64,000 nt of DNA, from assembly GCA_016218765.1 (NCBI GenBank), contig JACRCZ010000141.1:1-64000 (forward strand), in the 5' to 3' direction. Position 1 is the stretch's first letter; each line of letters begins with the position of its first letter. This stretch comes from Deltaproteobacteria bacterium (lineage in GTDB: Bacteria > Myxococcota_A > Polyangia > DRWM01 > JAAZOP01). Below the pieces are notes generated by a model, which saw only the letters and a list, made by a program, of their open reading frames with translations, was not told the DNA's origin and searched no databases. The translations under genes and the position numbers were made by a program. Positions 1-9,549 of this stretch are shown here, piece by piece.

Positions 1-897
<897 letters not shown>

Positions 898-898
898 A

Positions 899-921
899 GG
901 GGGGCGACAGATTCGCCCCCC
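899..921 (+). terminator. GC-rich hairpin after groEL
   Basis: A perfect 9-bp inverted repeat (GGGGGGCGA, loop CAGAT, TCGCCCCCC) starts one base after the groEL stop. No T-run follows, so it is a U-tract-less hairpin of the kind common in GC-rich genomes. Termination is inferred from position and stem. Confidence 0.6.
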
Positions 922-1208
922 ATCGGCCCGCGGGCGCAGCCCGCGCGCCGATTCCCCCCACTTCGGCGCTGGCCCGCTCGCGGCGCGCGCGCAGGGAACC
1001 GGGCCGCGCACCGCGACCGACGTCTCGCCTTCCGTCAGCAAGGCTTGAGATCACCCGCCAGGTCGGCGCGCGCACCTCGCGGGCGCCCGGCGCCGACCGG
1101 CGCTCCGCGCCCAACAAGGGCGACGGCTGGGTTCCTCCTCCTGTTTGCCGAGTTTTTTCAGCCGGCACCCCGCGATCCGTCGTCCAATGGGATCCGCGGA
1201 GGTGACCC
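922..1208. other. Spacer between groEL and the radical SAM gene
   Basis: No conserved ORF, RNA gene or convincing promoter was recognised. ORFs tracked across it are Arg/Pro/Ala-rich frames typical of GC-rich noncoding DNA. A good ribosome-binding site (GGAGGTGA) lies at its right end for the ATG at 1209. Confidence 0.5.
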
Positions 1209-3491
1209 ATGGGTTCTCACAGCATCACGCAACGACACGGGCGCGGCGAAGCGACCGCCAGAGACGCAGCCCTCCAGGGGAGTCCATACTCGGCACCACT
1301 CCTCCCCGGCGGCGTTCCGGCCGCCCCGCGGCTCGTGCAGTGGATGGCCACCGCCCGCTGTCCCCTCTCCTGCCCGCACTGCCTCGCCGACGCCGGCCCG
1401 ACCGCCGACCGCCGGCCGCCGACCGCCGCGCCCGAATTGGGCACCGACGAGGCGCTCGGGCTTGTCGACCAGGTCGCGAAGCTCGGCGCGTCCGAGTTCC
1501 TCGTCACCGGCGGCGAGCCGCTCGCGCGCCCCGATCTGCCGGTCGTGATCGAGCACATGGGCCGGGCTGCGCTGCGCTGGTCGCTGAACACCTCGGCCGA
1601 GCCGTACGGCGCGGTGCGCGCGGCGCTCGAGCGGCATCCGCCGGCGTTCGTCGCCGTCAGCGTCGATGGGCCGCCCGGGGTCCACGACGCTTTTCGCGGA
1701 CGGTGCGGAGCGTTGGAAGAGTCGTTGCGGGCGATCGAGTTCTTTGCGGGGCTCGGGTCCGTCGTGGCCGCGGGGACGACGGTCACGCGGCGCAACTTCG
1801 GCGCCCTGCCCGACACGCTCGCGCTGGTCGCGCGCACGCGCGCCGCGCACTGGGGCCTCCACCTCCTGGTGCCGGAGGGTCGGGCGAGCCGGCGCCCCGA
1901 GCTGTTCCTCCGCCGTCCCGAGCTGCGCCGGCTGCTGCGCTTCGTGGCCGACAAGCGCCGGCACTACCCCGTCGTGATGGCCGACGAGCTGGGCTGGTGC
2001 GGCGACTGGGAGCCGCTCCTGCGCGACGCGCCGTGGCGCTGCGGCGCCGGACGCGAGCAGTGCGTCGTCCTGCCCGACGGCGAGGTGGTGCCGTGCACCA
2101 CGATCGACCGATCGGAGAGCGCCGGCAACGTGCGGGCGCTTTCCCTGGCCGGAATCTGGCGCGACGGGTTCCCGGAGCTGCGCGAGGGACGAGTCGCCGG
2201 GGCGTGCCGCCGCTGCGAGCATCTTCCGTCCTGCGGCGGCGGGTGCTGGCTGCTGCGTCGCCGCGGCCGAGGGTGTCAGCGCGTGGTGTGGGAGACCCCG
2301 CGCACGAGCGCCTGGTCCCGCGCGGTCTCGGTCGTCCTGGCCGCGAGCCTCGCGGCGTCCGGCGCGTCATCCGACGAGTCGGCCGTGCCCGAGGATCCCG
2401 CCGAGGCCGTGACCAGCGAGACCGGCGCGGGACTCGAGGCCGCCCTCGTCGTGTGGAACACCCGGGGACTCCCGCCTTCCGGGTTCCACGATCGCTGGGG
2501 CGGCCTGCCCGGAGACGGCGGAGCGTCCGTGCCCGACGACGGAGCCGTCGAAATCGTGCCGCCCCCGGAAATGGCCGACGACCCCGGCTGGCGCTTCTTC
2601 CAGGATGTCGCGGCCGGCCGACTCCCGCGCGGACTGGAGTCCTGCGCCGCGGCCATTCGCGACGCGCTGGAGACCCGCGAGCGCTCGCTCGCCTTCTCCG
2701 CCCTGCTCTTCCGCTCGCTCGCCGAGTGCACCCTCGACGACCGGGCGCCGCACCGCCGCACCGCCGACGAGCGTCGGGCGCTGCGCGAGGCGCTCGCGAA
2801 GCTCGACGCGCGGACCGAGGCATGGCGCCGGGCGATCTACACCGAGCGACTGGACCCCTACCTGGCACGCGGCCGCGAGTTCACCTACTACCGCTTCGAG
2901 ATGTCCAAGGCCCTCATCCCGCCGCCGAACTGGCTGCACCTGACGCGCGACGTGGCCCTCGAGCGCTGGGGAAGTGCGGAACAGGCCGCCGCGGACGATT
3001 GGCTCGAATCCCATTCCTGGGCCGATCAGCTCGTCCTGACCGTCACGGCGGAGAGCGGGACGATCGACATCGCCGGCTCTGCCGCGGCCGGGGAAGGTGG
3101 AGCGACGAGCCTCGCGGCGACCGGCGTGCTGGTCGCGCGGGTAGACGCGGCGACGGGCGCGGAGGAAGGCGGGGACGCGGGTGGTGGGGACGACGACGGC
3201 AACGGGGGCGCCAGCGCCCACGACGTCTCGTGCACGGTGACCTCGGCAGCGGGCGACGCCTGGCCGGTCGTCCTCCCGGCCGGCGTCGAGCTGACCTGGG
3301 CCGACGTCGTGCGTCTGGTCTACGAGCAGAACCGCGAGGCGCTGGACGAGCGCGCGACCGCCATCGTGGAGAACGGCTGGAGCTGGGAGGACGACGCCTC
3401 GACTCCCGACCCGCTGCTCTGGCCCGCGCTTCGGGCCCACGGCAACGACCCCGAGGTCGCGCCGTGGATCGTCGATCTTTGGATGTTCTAG
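1209..3491 (+). CDS. Radical SAM/SPASM protein fused to an uncharacterised C-terminal domain
   Basis: The ATG at 1209 follows GGAGGTGA. Residues 1-260 hold a radical SAM core with the 4Fe-4S triad CPLSCPHC (Cys51, 55, 58) and a GGEP-like motif near 101. Residues 278-356 form a Cys-rich SPASM-type region (CVVLPDGEVVPC, CRRCEHLPSCGGGC) that would bind auxiliary clusters. SPASM enzymes typically modify peptides or mature other enzymes. A short hydrophobic Ala/Val segment (about 371-386) leads to about 370 further residues I do not recognise, including an acidic Gly/Asp stretch and ending WIVDLWMF. That hydrophobic segment could be a membrane anchor. No small precursor-peptide gene was evident next to it. 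Convergent with the thiolase gene, 7 bp away. The radical SAM/SPASM call is firm; substrate unknown. Confidence 0.85.
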   Translation: MGSHSITQRHGRGEATARDAALQGSPYSAPLLPGGVPAAPRLVQWMATARCPLSCPHCLADAGPTADRRPPTAAPELGTDEALGLVDQVAKLGASEFLVTGGEPLARPDLPVVIEHMGRAALRWSLNTSAEPYGAVRAALERHPPAFVAVSVDGPPGVHDAFRGRCGALEESLRAIEFFAGLGSVVAAGTTVTRRNFGALPDTLALVARTRAAHWGLHLLVPEGRASRRPELFLRRPELRRLLRFVADKRRHYPVVMADELGWCGDWEPLLRDAPWRCGAGREQCVVLPDGEVVPCTTIDRSESAGNVRALSLAGIWRDGFPELREGRVAGACRRCEHLPSCGGGCWLLRRRGRGCQRVVWETPRTSAWSRAVSVVLAASLAASGASSDESAVPEDPAEAVTSETGAGLEAALVVWNTRGLPPSGFHDRWGGLPGDGGASVPDDGAVEIVPPPEMADDPGWRFFQDVAAGRLPRGLESCAAAIRDALETRERSLAFSALLFRSLAECTLDDRAPHRRTADERRALREALAKLDARTEAWRRAIYTERLDPYLARGREFTYYRFEMSKALIPPPNWLHLTRDVALERWGSAEQAAADDWLESHSWADQLVLTVTAESGTIDIAGSAAAGEGGATSLAATGVLVARVDAATGAEEGGDAGGGDDDGNGGASAHDVSCTVTSAAGDAWPVVLPAGVELTWADVVRLVYEQNREALDERATAIVENGWSWEDDASTPDPLLWPALRAHGNDPEVAPWIVDLWMF

Positions 3492-3498
3492 AAGGGAG

Positions 3499-4707
3499 CT
3501 ACTTCACGTCGACCTTGAGGACCACGGCGGCGCCGGTGTCGCCGGCGGCGCACCCGTCGAAGAGGCCGTAGCCGCCGCCCTTCATCGCCAGCTCCTCGAT
3601 CAGCTCGACGATGAGGCGCAGGCCCGTGGGGCCCTGGGGGTGGCCGTACACGAGCGACGAGCCGAAGTTGTTCATCTGGTCGGGCTTGAGGCCGAACTCG
3701 CGGCAGAACAGGACGTCGTTCACCGCGAACGGGTTGTGCGTCTTGATCGCCTTGCAGTCCTTGATGCCGATGCCGGCACGCTCCAGCGCCTGCTTCGCCG
3801 CCGGGATGATCGCCTCGGCCATGAAGCCCTTGCGCACGCGGCCCTGGCCGTACGAGAGGATCTGCACCGTGACGTTCTTGTCGCGCGACAGCTCGGCGGC
3901 CTTCTCCCGGGTCGTGACGAGGATGCCGGCGTTGCCGTCGGCGGGGAAGGTCTGCGTGCCGAAGCTCACCGTCCCGTCGGGCTTGACCGGCTTGAGCGCC
4001 GCCAGACCTTCGGGGGTGCTCGACCGCACGCCCTCGTCGGCCTTGACCGTCGCCAGCACCTTGCGGCCGCTCGGGTCCTTCACCTCGACCGGCAGCAGCA
4101 TGTAGCGCTTCTGGAACGCCTGGTCGTTGGCGGTCGCGTCGCGGTACTGCTTCTCGCGCAGAAGCGTCAGCTCGTCCTGCTCGCCCTTGGCCACCTTGTA
4201 CTCGCGGGCGCAGTTCTCGGCGGTGTCGATCATCGCGTTCTTCGCGAAGGGGTCGTGGCCGAAGTTGTCGAGGACCCAGTCCTCCTTCTCACCGGTGCCC
4301 CCGGGTCCCATGGGATTGGGGAACAGGATGTGGGGGCCGTTGGAACAGCGGTCGGCGGTGACGACGAGGGCGACGCGCGACGCCCCGGATTCGACCTCGT
4401 TGGCGGCGGTCTGCACGCACTTGGCGCTCGTGGCGCACGCCTGGCCGATCATCGGCCCGGTGATGCCCGGGGCGCCGATCAGGCCCGCCACCCACGGGGC
4501 ACCGTAGAAGGCCGACTTCTGCGGCACGGTCCAGCCCAGGACGATGGTCTCCAGCGCCTCGAGCGGGACCTTGCGGTCGGCCAGCGCGCGCTGAGCACAC
4601 TCGGCGGCGAACTTCAGCGAGTGCAGGTTGGCGAAGCTCCCCTGCCAACGGCAGAACGGAGTCGACCAGTAGCAACCGAACGGAACGAACGCCTTCTGCA
4701 GGGTCAT
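3499..4707 (-). CDS. Thiolase-family protein (acetyl-CoA acyltransferase-like)
   Basis: A 402-residue protein of normal thiolase length. The start has a strong ribosome-binding site (AAGGAGGT, 6 nt before ATG). Catalytic landmarks are a Cys in GQACATSAKC (the acyl-enzyme Cys region), THNPFAVND in place of the usual NEAFA box, NNFGSSLVYGHPQGPTG with the conserved GHP His, and a C-terminal Cys in DGCAAGDTGAAVV. It should act in acyl-CoA condensation or cleavage. The altered NEAFA region points away from classical FadA/PhaA toward SCP2-thiolase-like or other divergent thiolases. It lies downstream of a radical SAM gene on the same strand with 127 bp of repeat-bearing spacer, so cotranscription is uncertain. 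Confidence 0.88.
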   Translation of the reverse strand: MTLQKAFVPFGCYWSTPFCRWQGSFANLHSLKFAAECAQRALADRKVPLEALETIVLGWTVPQKSAFYGAPWVAGLIGAPGITGPMIGQACATSAKCVQTAANEVESGASRVALVVTADRCSNGPHILFPNPMGPGGTGEKEDWVLDNFGHDPFAKNAMIDTAENCAREYKVAKGEQDELTLLREKQYRDATANDQAFQKRYMLLPVEVKDPSGRKVLATVKADEGVRSSTPEGLAALKPVKPDGTVSFGTQTFPADGNAGILVTTREKAAELSRDKNVTVQILSYGQGRVRKGFMAEAIIPAAKQALERAGIGIKDCKAIKTHNPFAVNDVLFCREFGLKPDQMNNFGSSLVYGHPQGPTGLRLIVELIEELAMKGGGYGLFDGCAAGDTGAAVVLKVDVK

Positions 4708-4768
4708 GCGGGACCTCCTTCCGCTCCAGGCGTGTTAGCCGCCATCGCGCGGGGAGTCAACCGGGGCA

Positions 4769-4834
4769 ATTGGAGAAGTTGGACGATCGGAGGAGTTGGT
4801 CGAACGTGAGGAGTGGGTTGATCGGAGGAGTGGG
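4769..4834. repeat. Short degenerate GGAG/TTGG repeat in spacer
   Basis: The spacer holds recurring words such as GGAGAAGTTGGACGATCGG and GGAGGAGTTGG, at roughly 12-20 nt intervals. It is one of many short-period intergenic repeats in this window. No coding function is apparent. Confidence 0.5.
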
Positions 4835-6478
4835 TCAGCCGCCGGGGTTGAACGCGATGCGGGGGAGCGGGGCGAGCTGGCCCTGCTTGGCGGGGTCCAT
4901 GCGGTAGGAGCGGCGGGTGAACTGCGGCTGCTGGCCGATGTCGTGGCGCAGCTTGAATTGCGTGTAGCGGATCGCCGCGGAGACCACGAGCGACGAGACG
5001 CGCTCGGACGCGGTCATCGGGCCGGTGGCGGCCGCGATGCGGTCCTGGAGCCCGCGCAGCCAGGCCGCGGTGGCCGCGTTGACGTGCCGGCGACCACCCG
5101 GCAGCAGGGCCATGGCGCGGTGGGCCTGCCGCCCGTAGCGCTCGGCCTTCGCACGCACGCGCTCGACCGCGTGGCCCCGCAGCGAGGAATAGCCGGCCAG
5201 CCAATCGTCGACCACCCGGAAGACGGACGGCCCCAGCCGGGCGAACTCCTCGCGGTAGAGACCGCGCTGGATCGCGGACATCTCGTCCCGCCCGATGTGC
5301 GGGTGGCGGAAGCCGAGCGAGAACCCGTCGTGGAGGCTGTGGTTGTTCATGACCTCGGGGTCGATCCGCCCCTCCGCCGCCAGCCGCGCGTAGAGCGGCG
5401 TCCCGTGCGCGGGTCCGTAGATCAGGAACTGACACATCGACGGCCGCAGCGACAACAGCTCCTCGTACTCCTCGCGGATGATCTCCGGCGTCTGGTAGTC
5501 GAAGCCGATGATCATCGAGGCCAGGACGCTGATGCCGTGCGCGTGCAGGTCGGCGAAAAGGTCGCGGTACGAGCGCCCCTGCATCTTCGAGAAACCCGCG
5601 CGGCGGCCCTCGAAGCCGACCCAGATCCAATCGATGCCCATCTCGACCAGCTCGTCCGCCGTGTACTGCGACAGGCCCTTCACGCTGCCGAACACGCTGA
5701 TCGACAGCGGCGGCAGGTCCGACCGGCGGATCGCCTCGAGGAAGCCGCGGCCGCGCGACTCGTCGAGCAGGAAGTCCTCGTCGTTGATCCAGATGCTGTC
5801 CAGCCCGGGGATTTCCCGGCGCAGGCGCTCGATCGCCTCCAGGATCGCCGGCCCGTCGGGCAGGAGCCGTACGTGCTTCTTGCCGAAGTAGTGCGAGGTC
5901 GCGCAGAAATCGCAGCCGTTGGGGCAGCCCAGGCCCGCAATGACGTAGCCCGTGCGGTTCAGCACCGGCAGCGAGAACAACGTCGACTGCTGCGTGATCA
6001 GCGGCTGCCGGATCGGCACGTCCGTCCGCTCCCCCAACAGCCGGCGCATGAACTCGACCCCCTCGCCCCGACACACGTAGTCCGCGTACGGCGCGATCTC
6101 GTCCCCCAGCGCCGTGCCGTAGCCGCCGAGGATGATCTTCGTCTTCGGCGCGACCTCGCGCACCGCCTGGACCATCGGAATCATCTTGTGCAAGGTCGGC
6201 GAGACGAACGCGATCCCCACGTAGTCGTACCCCTTCTTCACCTCGGCCACGAACTGACGCATCGTCGGGTAGTGCAAGGTCGTAGTCGGAATGTTGAGGT
6301 TCTCGGCGATGAAATCGATCCCCCATTGCGTCGTCGTCGCCCGCGTGCGGAACGCCCCCTGCGCCCACATGATCTGATGCGTGCCCTCGTACGACACGCC
6401 GAACCCGTCGCCGTGCTCCGGCCCGAACGGGCGGCAGACGCTGGAGAGGAGCAGTTTACGGCCGATGGTCTTCTTCAT
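4835..6478 (-). CDS. B12-binding-type radical SAM protein
   Basis: The start is set at MKKTIGRK (ATG at 6478) because GGAGGAC lies just upstream; the longer tracked ORF upstream is noncoding in character. The 547-residue product has a Rossmann-like cobalamin-binding-type region (about 55-145, with ILGGYGTALGDE and YVCRGEG) followed by the radical SAM triad CPNGCDFC (Cys185, 189, 192). IWINDEDFLLD and WVGFEGRR fit strands of the TIM barrel. Families of this layout carry out methylations, rearrangements or ring chemistry on lipids and natural products. The substrate cannot be read from the sequence. It precedes the thiolase gene on the same strand, which may hint at lipid chemistry. Confidence 0.87.
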   Translation of the reverse strand: MKKTIGRKLLLSSVCRPFGPEHGDGFGVSYEGTHQIMWAQGAFRTRATTTQWGIDFIAENLNIPTTTLHYPTMRQFVAEVKKGYDYVGIAFVSPTLHKMIPMVQAVREVAPKTKIILGGYGTALGDEIAPYADYVCRGEGVEFMRRLLGERTDVPIRQPLITQQSTLFSLPVLNRTGYVIAGLGCPNGCDFCATSHYFGKKHVRLLPDGPAILEAIERLRREIPGLDSIWINDEDFLLDESRGRGFLEAIRRSDLPPLSISVFGSVKGLSQYTADELVEMGIDWIWVGFEGRRAGFSKMQGRSYRDLFADLHAHGISVLASMIIGFDYQTPEIIREEYEELLSLRPSMCQFLIYGPAHGTPLYARLAAEGRIDPEVMNNHSLHDGFSLGFRHPHIGRDEMSAIQRGLYREEFARLGPSVFRVVDDWLAGYSSLRGHAVERVRAKAERYGRQAHRAMALLPGGRRHVNAATAAWLRGLQDRIAAATGPMTASERVSSLVVSAAIRYTQFKLRHDIGQQPQFTRRSYRMDPAKQGQLAPLPRIAFNPGG

Positions 6479-6685
6479 AGAGCCCCGTCCTCCGGTCGCG
6501 CGGGAAGTTGTCGGTGTTGTACCGGCACGCAGGAACTCGCCGCCGGTGCTCCACGATGAGCGCCGGCCCGTCACGGATTCGTCATCGCGGCGGGGAAATC
6601 GTGACCTGCGGCGGGCGAATTGACCCCCTACGAACTTGCGCCGCATCGTACTAGCCTCTCCGCGACGGAGGCGCACGACCCGCTC

Positions 6686-7621
6686 ATGACCGCTCCCACC
6701 ACACGATTCGCTCCCAGCCCCACCGGTCGCCTGCACCTCGGGCACGCGGCGTCGGCCCGGCACGGATTCGAGGCGGCGCGGCAGGCGGGAGGACGGTTCC
6801 TGCTGCGCATCGAGGAAATCGATGGCACAAGGTGTCGAAGGGAACACGAGGACGGGATCCTCGATGATCTGCGATTCCTCGGACTGTCGTGGGATGGGGA
6901 GGTGCGGCGGCAGTCGGAACACCTGGACGACTACGAGCGCGCGGTGGAGCGGCTGCGGGAGATGGAGCTTCTGTACCCGTGCTTCTGCACGCGCGCCGAC
7001 ATCGCGGCGGAGATCGCACGCGCCGCATGCGCCCCCCACGACTTGCCCGTTCCCGGGCCGCTCGCGGGCCCGTGCGGGCCCCTCTATCCCGGCACCTGCC
7101 GCCGGATGGCGCGGGAAGACGCGGAGCGGCGGATCGCGAGCGGGGCAGGCTACGGGCTGCGGCTGGACGTCGAGCGCTCGGCGAGGCTGGCCGAGCAGCG
7201 CAACGGCGGACCGCTCTTCTGGCACGACCGGGGAGCAGGGCGGATCGAGGCGACCCCGCGAGCGCTCGGCGACGTGGTGCTGGCGCGCAAGGAGATCCCG
7301 ACCAGCTATCACCTCGCCGTCAGCGTCGACGACCATCTGCAGGGTGTGACGCTGGTCACGCGCGGGACGGACCTGTTCCACGCGACCCACATCCACCGCC
7401 TGTTGCAGGCGTTGCTGGGGTTGGATGTGCCGGAATACGACCACCATCCTCTGGTGCTCGACGATCGGGGGGAACGGCTCGCGAAGCGGCGTCACGCCCC
7501 GACGATCCGGTCGCTCCGCGACGAAGGGCGGACGGCGGCGGAGATCTGGCGGATGGCCGGCTGGCCGCCGGTGGGGGAGACGCGGAGTGGGGAAGCAGAA
7601 ACCACAGATGGACACAGATGA
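6686..7621 (+). CDS. gluQ: Glutamyl-Q tRNA(Asp) synthetase
   Basis: A truncated GluRS paralogue that activates glutamate and transfers it to queuosine-34 of tRNA(Asp). The 311-residue length fits GluQ and is too short for full GluRS. FAPSPTGRLHLGHA is the HIGH-type motif, LAKRRHAP the degenerate KMSKS-type motif, and CFC with a later YPGTC gives the zinc-site cysteines. The start at 6686 begins MTAPTTRFAPSP; the tracked start at 6620 adds 22 unsupported residues. The last codons run into a CACAGATG repeat, so the C-terminal residues ETTDGHR are repeat-derived. The stop overlaps the next start as ATGA, implying translational coupling with menG. Confidence 0.93.
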   Translation: MTAPTTRFAPSPTGRLHLGHAASARHGFEAARQAGGRFLLRIEEIDGTRCRREHEDGILDDLRFLGLSWDGEVRRQSEHLDDYERAVERLREMELLYPCFCTRADIAAEIARAACAPHDLPVPGPLAGPCGPLYPGTCRRMAREDAERRIASGAGYGLRLDVERSARLAEQRNGGPLFWHDRGAGRIEATPRALGDVVLARKEIPTSYHLAVSVDDHLQGVTLVTRGTDLFHATHIHRLLQALLGLDVPEYDHHPLVLDDRGERLAKRRHAPTIRSLRDEGRTAAEIWRMAGWPPVGETRSGEAETTDGHR

Positions 7622-7630
7622 GCACAGATA
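7601..7630. repeat. Family A repeat (CACAGATGAA units) at the gluQ-menG junction
   Basis: Three 10-nt units, ACCACAGATG GACACAGATG AGCACAGATA. The repeat encodes the end of GluQ and supplies the ATG of menG. Related copies lie near 29881, 44469, 55361, 55417, 56743 and 56793. Confidence 0.85.
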
Positions 7631-8349
7631 GGAGAGATGCGGAGCGGCGATCCGGACTTCGGGCGATGTTCGCGGGTGTACCGGGAAGCTACGACCTGCT
7701 GAACCGAGTGTTCACGTTCGGGTTCGACCAGCGGTGGCGGCGATGCGCCGTGGAAGAATGCCTGTTCGATCGGCCGCGACGGGTTCTCGATCTTTGTTCG
7801 GGGACGGGGGATCTGGCGGTGATGCTGTCCGGGAGCGCCGATCCCGGCGCCAGCGTCGTGGCTGCGGACTTCTCGGAGCCGATGCTGGCGGTCGCGCGGG
7901 CCAAGGCCGAGTCGGCGGGGGTGGCGGGGCGGATCGAGTTCCGGGTCGCGGACGCCGCGGCGCTGCCGTTCGCGGACGGCGAGTTCGACGCGGCGGGAAT
8001 CGCGTTCGGGTTTCGCAACCTGACGTGGAAGAACCCCGGTCGGGAGAAGCACCTGGCGGAGGTCCGGCGGGTGCTGGCGCACGGGGCGCGGTTCGTGGTG
8101 GTGGAGACGAGCCGTCCGCCATTCTCCGCGCTGCGAACCGGGTTCGACGCCTGGATGGCGGCGGCGGTCGCTCCGCTGGGGGGTCTGATCTCCGGACAGG
8201 GCGGCGCGTACCGTTACCTGGCCCGTTCGGCGCGCGGCTTCTACCGTGCGGACGAGGTCGACGCGCTGCTCCTGGGCGCAGGGTTCCGCACGGTTCAGCA
8301 CCGGCTCTTCCTGGGCGGTGTCGCCGCGCTGCACGTCGCGGTGAGGTGA
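7618..8349 (+). CDS. menG: Demethylmenaquinone/ubiquinone methyltransferase (UbiE/MenG)
   Basis: A SAM-dependent C-methyltransferase of respiratory quinone synthesis, likely the last step of menaquinone synthesis. The 243-residue product has the family signature GSYDLLNRVFTFGFDQRWRR, the SAM-binding VLDLCSGTGDLA, and FGFRNLTWKNPG matching the UbiE FGxRN motif. The chosen ATG lies inside a CACAGATG repeat and overlaps the gluQ stop (ATGA), so the first dozen residues may be repeat-derived; an in-frame ATG at 7666 would leave little in front of the conserved region. Convergent with the tetraheme lipoprotein gene. The choice of quinone cannot be made from this gene alone. Confidence 0.92.
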   Translation: MSTDRRDAERRSGLRAMFAGVPGSYDLLNRVFTFGFDQRWRRCAVEECLFDRPRRVLDLCSGTGDLAVMLSGSADPGASVVAADFSEPMLAVARAKAESAGVAGRIEFRVADAAALPFADGEFDAAGIAFGFRNLTWKNPGREKHLAEVRRVLAHGARFVVVETSRPPFSALRTGFDAWMAAAVAPLGGLISGQGGAYRYLARSARGFYRADEVDALLLGAGFRTVQHRLFLGGVAALHVAVR

Positions 8350-8376
8350 GACGGGAACGGATCCTTGGGCAGGGGG

Positions 8377-8880
8377 CTAGTGGCAGACGCTGCAGGCCGG
8401 TCCTAGACCGCCGCTGTTGCCGGGGCCGTGGCAGGTCTCGCAGGACGAGCTGGATCCGGAACGGTGGCTGTAGCCGCCGCGGACGGACGTGTGGTCGCTG
8501 TTGTCATGACAGTCGTAGCAGCTCGGGCCGACGCCGCCGGTCAGATCGGCGCCGTGGCAGGAGGTGCAGTTCGCCAAGGGATCCTCCTTGCCGGGACGGT
8601 GCATGACGCCGCTCATGTCCTCGGTGTGGCCGGGCGGATAGACCGCATCCTCGACGACTTCGCCGCCGCCGTCCGCCTCGGGCTCCACTTCGCCCACGCC
8701 GTCCGCCTCCTCGACGGTCTCCGCCGACGACTCGGCCTCCAGCTCGGCATCCGCCTCCACGCCGCCCTCGGTTGAGACGTCGCTGCCGTCGACCGGCTCG
8801 CTGTCGTCGCTCCCGCCGCCGCAAGCCGACGGGATCACAAGGAACAGGCCGGCGCACAGCACCACCAGGGTCCTCGTCAT
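8377..8880 (-). CDS. Tetraheme cytochrome-type lipoprotein
   Basis: A 167-residue protein. The start is placed at MTRTLVVLCAG because a lipoprotein signal peptide with lipobox PSAC follows at once; the tracked ORF is longer. After the Cys comes an acidic Glu/Asp/Ala linker (about residues 25-85), then four CXXCH motifs (CTSCH, CYDCH, CETCH, CSVCH as the very last residues). Regular spacing and 'GGVGPSCYDCH'-like surroundings fit a c-type multiheme or doubled CXXCH domain. It should be lipid-anchored and face the periplasm or outside, possibly in electron transfer. No cytochrome maturation or terminal reductase genes lie nearby. Confidence 0.85.
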   Translation of the reverse strand: MTRTLVVLCAGLFLVIPSACGGGSDDSEPVDGSDVSTEGGVEADAELEAESSAETVEEADGVGEVEPEADGGGEVVEDAVYPPGHTEDMSGVMHRPGKEDPLANCTSCHGADLTGGVGPSCYDCHDNSDHTSVRGGYSHRSGSSSSCETCHGPGNSGGLGPACSVCH

Positions 8881-8953
8881 TCGAAGCGGAACTCCCTTGG
8901 CGCCTCGGCCTCCCCGGCTCCACCATGGAACCGCTGGGCGCCACCCCCCGGAA

Positions 8954-9000
8954 GCGGCCGAACGGCCGCACAGGGAAGAATAGCAGCCCGAATCGGGCTG
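8954..9000. promoter_or_regulatory. Two adjacent palindromes in a divergent promoter region
   Basis: GCGGCCG-AA-CGGCCGC (8954-8969) and CAGCCCGA-A-TCGGGCTG (8984-9000) lie between the divergent tetraheme lipoprotein and yjbQ genes. They could be operators for either gene. No promoter hexamers were convincing. Confidence 0.4.
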
Positions 9001-9116
9001 GGCCATGACATTTTGTCGGACTCCGCGTCCGGATGGCCGCTGCGCACGACCATCCTCCGAGTGCAGCGACGACAGCTCTGTACCGACGACCTGCCTCGGA
9101 GCTACTGTGACCGGCC

Positions 9117-9536
9117 ATGATTGCACGACAGGAGATCGAGCTGCGCGGAACGAGCGAGACGGATGTCGCGGACGTCACGAAACGCGTGGCGCAACTGGTG
9201 GAGAAGTCCGGCGTGCAGGAGGGGCTGTGCGTCGTGTTCGTCCCCGGCTCGACGGCGGCCGTGACCACGATCGAGTACGAGCCCGGAGTGGTGGAAGACC
9301 TCAAACGGGCGATCGAGAAGCTCGCGCCGCGCGGAGAGCGCTACGCGCACGACTCGGCGTGGGGCGACGGCAACGGCTACGCCCACGTGCGCGCCGCGAT
9401 GGTCGGCCCGTCCCTGGCGGTGCCCATCGCCGAAGGCCACCTCGTCCTGGGCACGTGGCAGCAGCTCGTCGTGCTGGACTTCGACAGCCGGCCCCGGCGC
9501 CGCCGCGTCGTCGTGCAGATCTCGGGCGAGAGCTGA
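9117..9536 (+). CDS. YjbQ/UPF0047 family protein
   Basis: A 139-residue protein matching the YjbQ (UPF0047, PF01894) family: small beta-rich proteins, some described with weak thiamine-phosphate synthase activity. Visible family features are VFVPGSTAAVTTIEYEPG, HDSAWGDGNGYAHVRAAMVG and a C-terminal GTWQQLVVLDFD that corresponds to the conserved GTWQ.I...DfD block. The His residues of these blocks would form the metal/phosphate site. No strong ribosome-binding site precedes the ATG. The family function in this organism is unknown. A small membrane-protein gene follows 13 bp later. Confidence 0.92.
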   Translation: MIARQEIELRGTSETDVADVTKRVAQLVEKSGVQEGLCVVFVPGSTAAVTTIEYEPGVVEDLKRAIEKLAPRGERYAHDSAWGDGNGYAHVRAAMVGPSLAVPIAEGHLVLGTWQQLVVLDFDSRPRRRRVVVQISGES

Positions 9537-9549
9537 GCGACCGGCCACC

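Noticed and set aside
6620-6685. Upstream start for gluQ
   Set aside because: The extra 22 residues precede the conserved N-terminus of GluQ and have no support; ATG 6686 begins directly before FAPSPTG.
6479-7615. N-terminal extension of the B12-type radical SAM ORF (tracked to 7615)
   Set aside because: It overlaps gluQ antisense and has no domain features; a good ribosome-binding site fixes the start at 6478.
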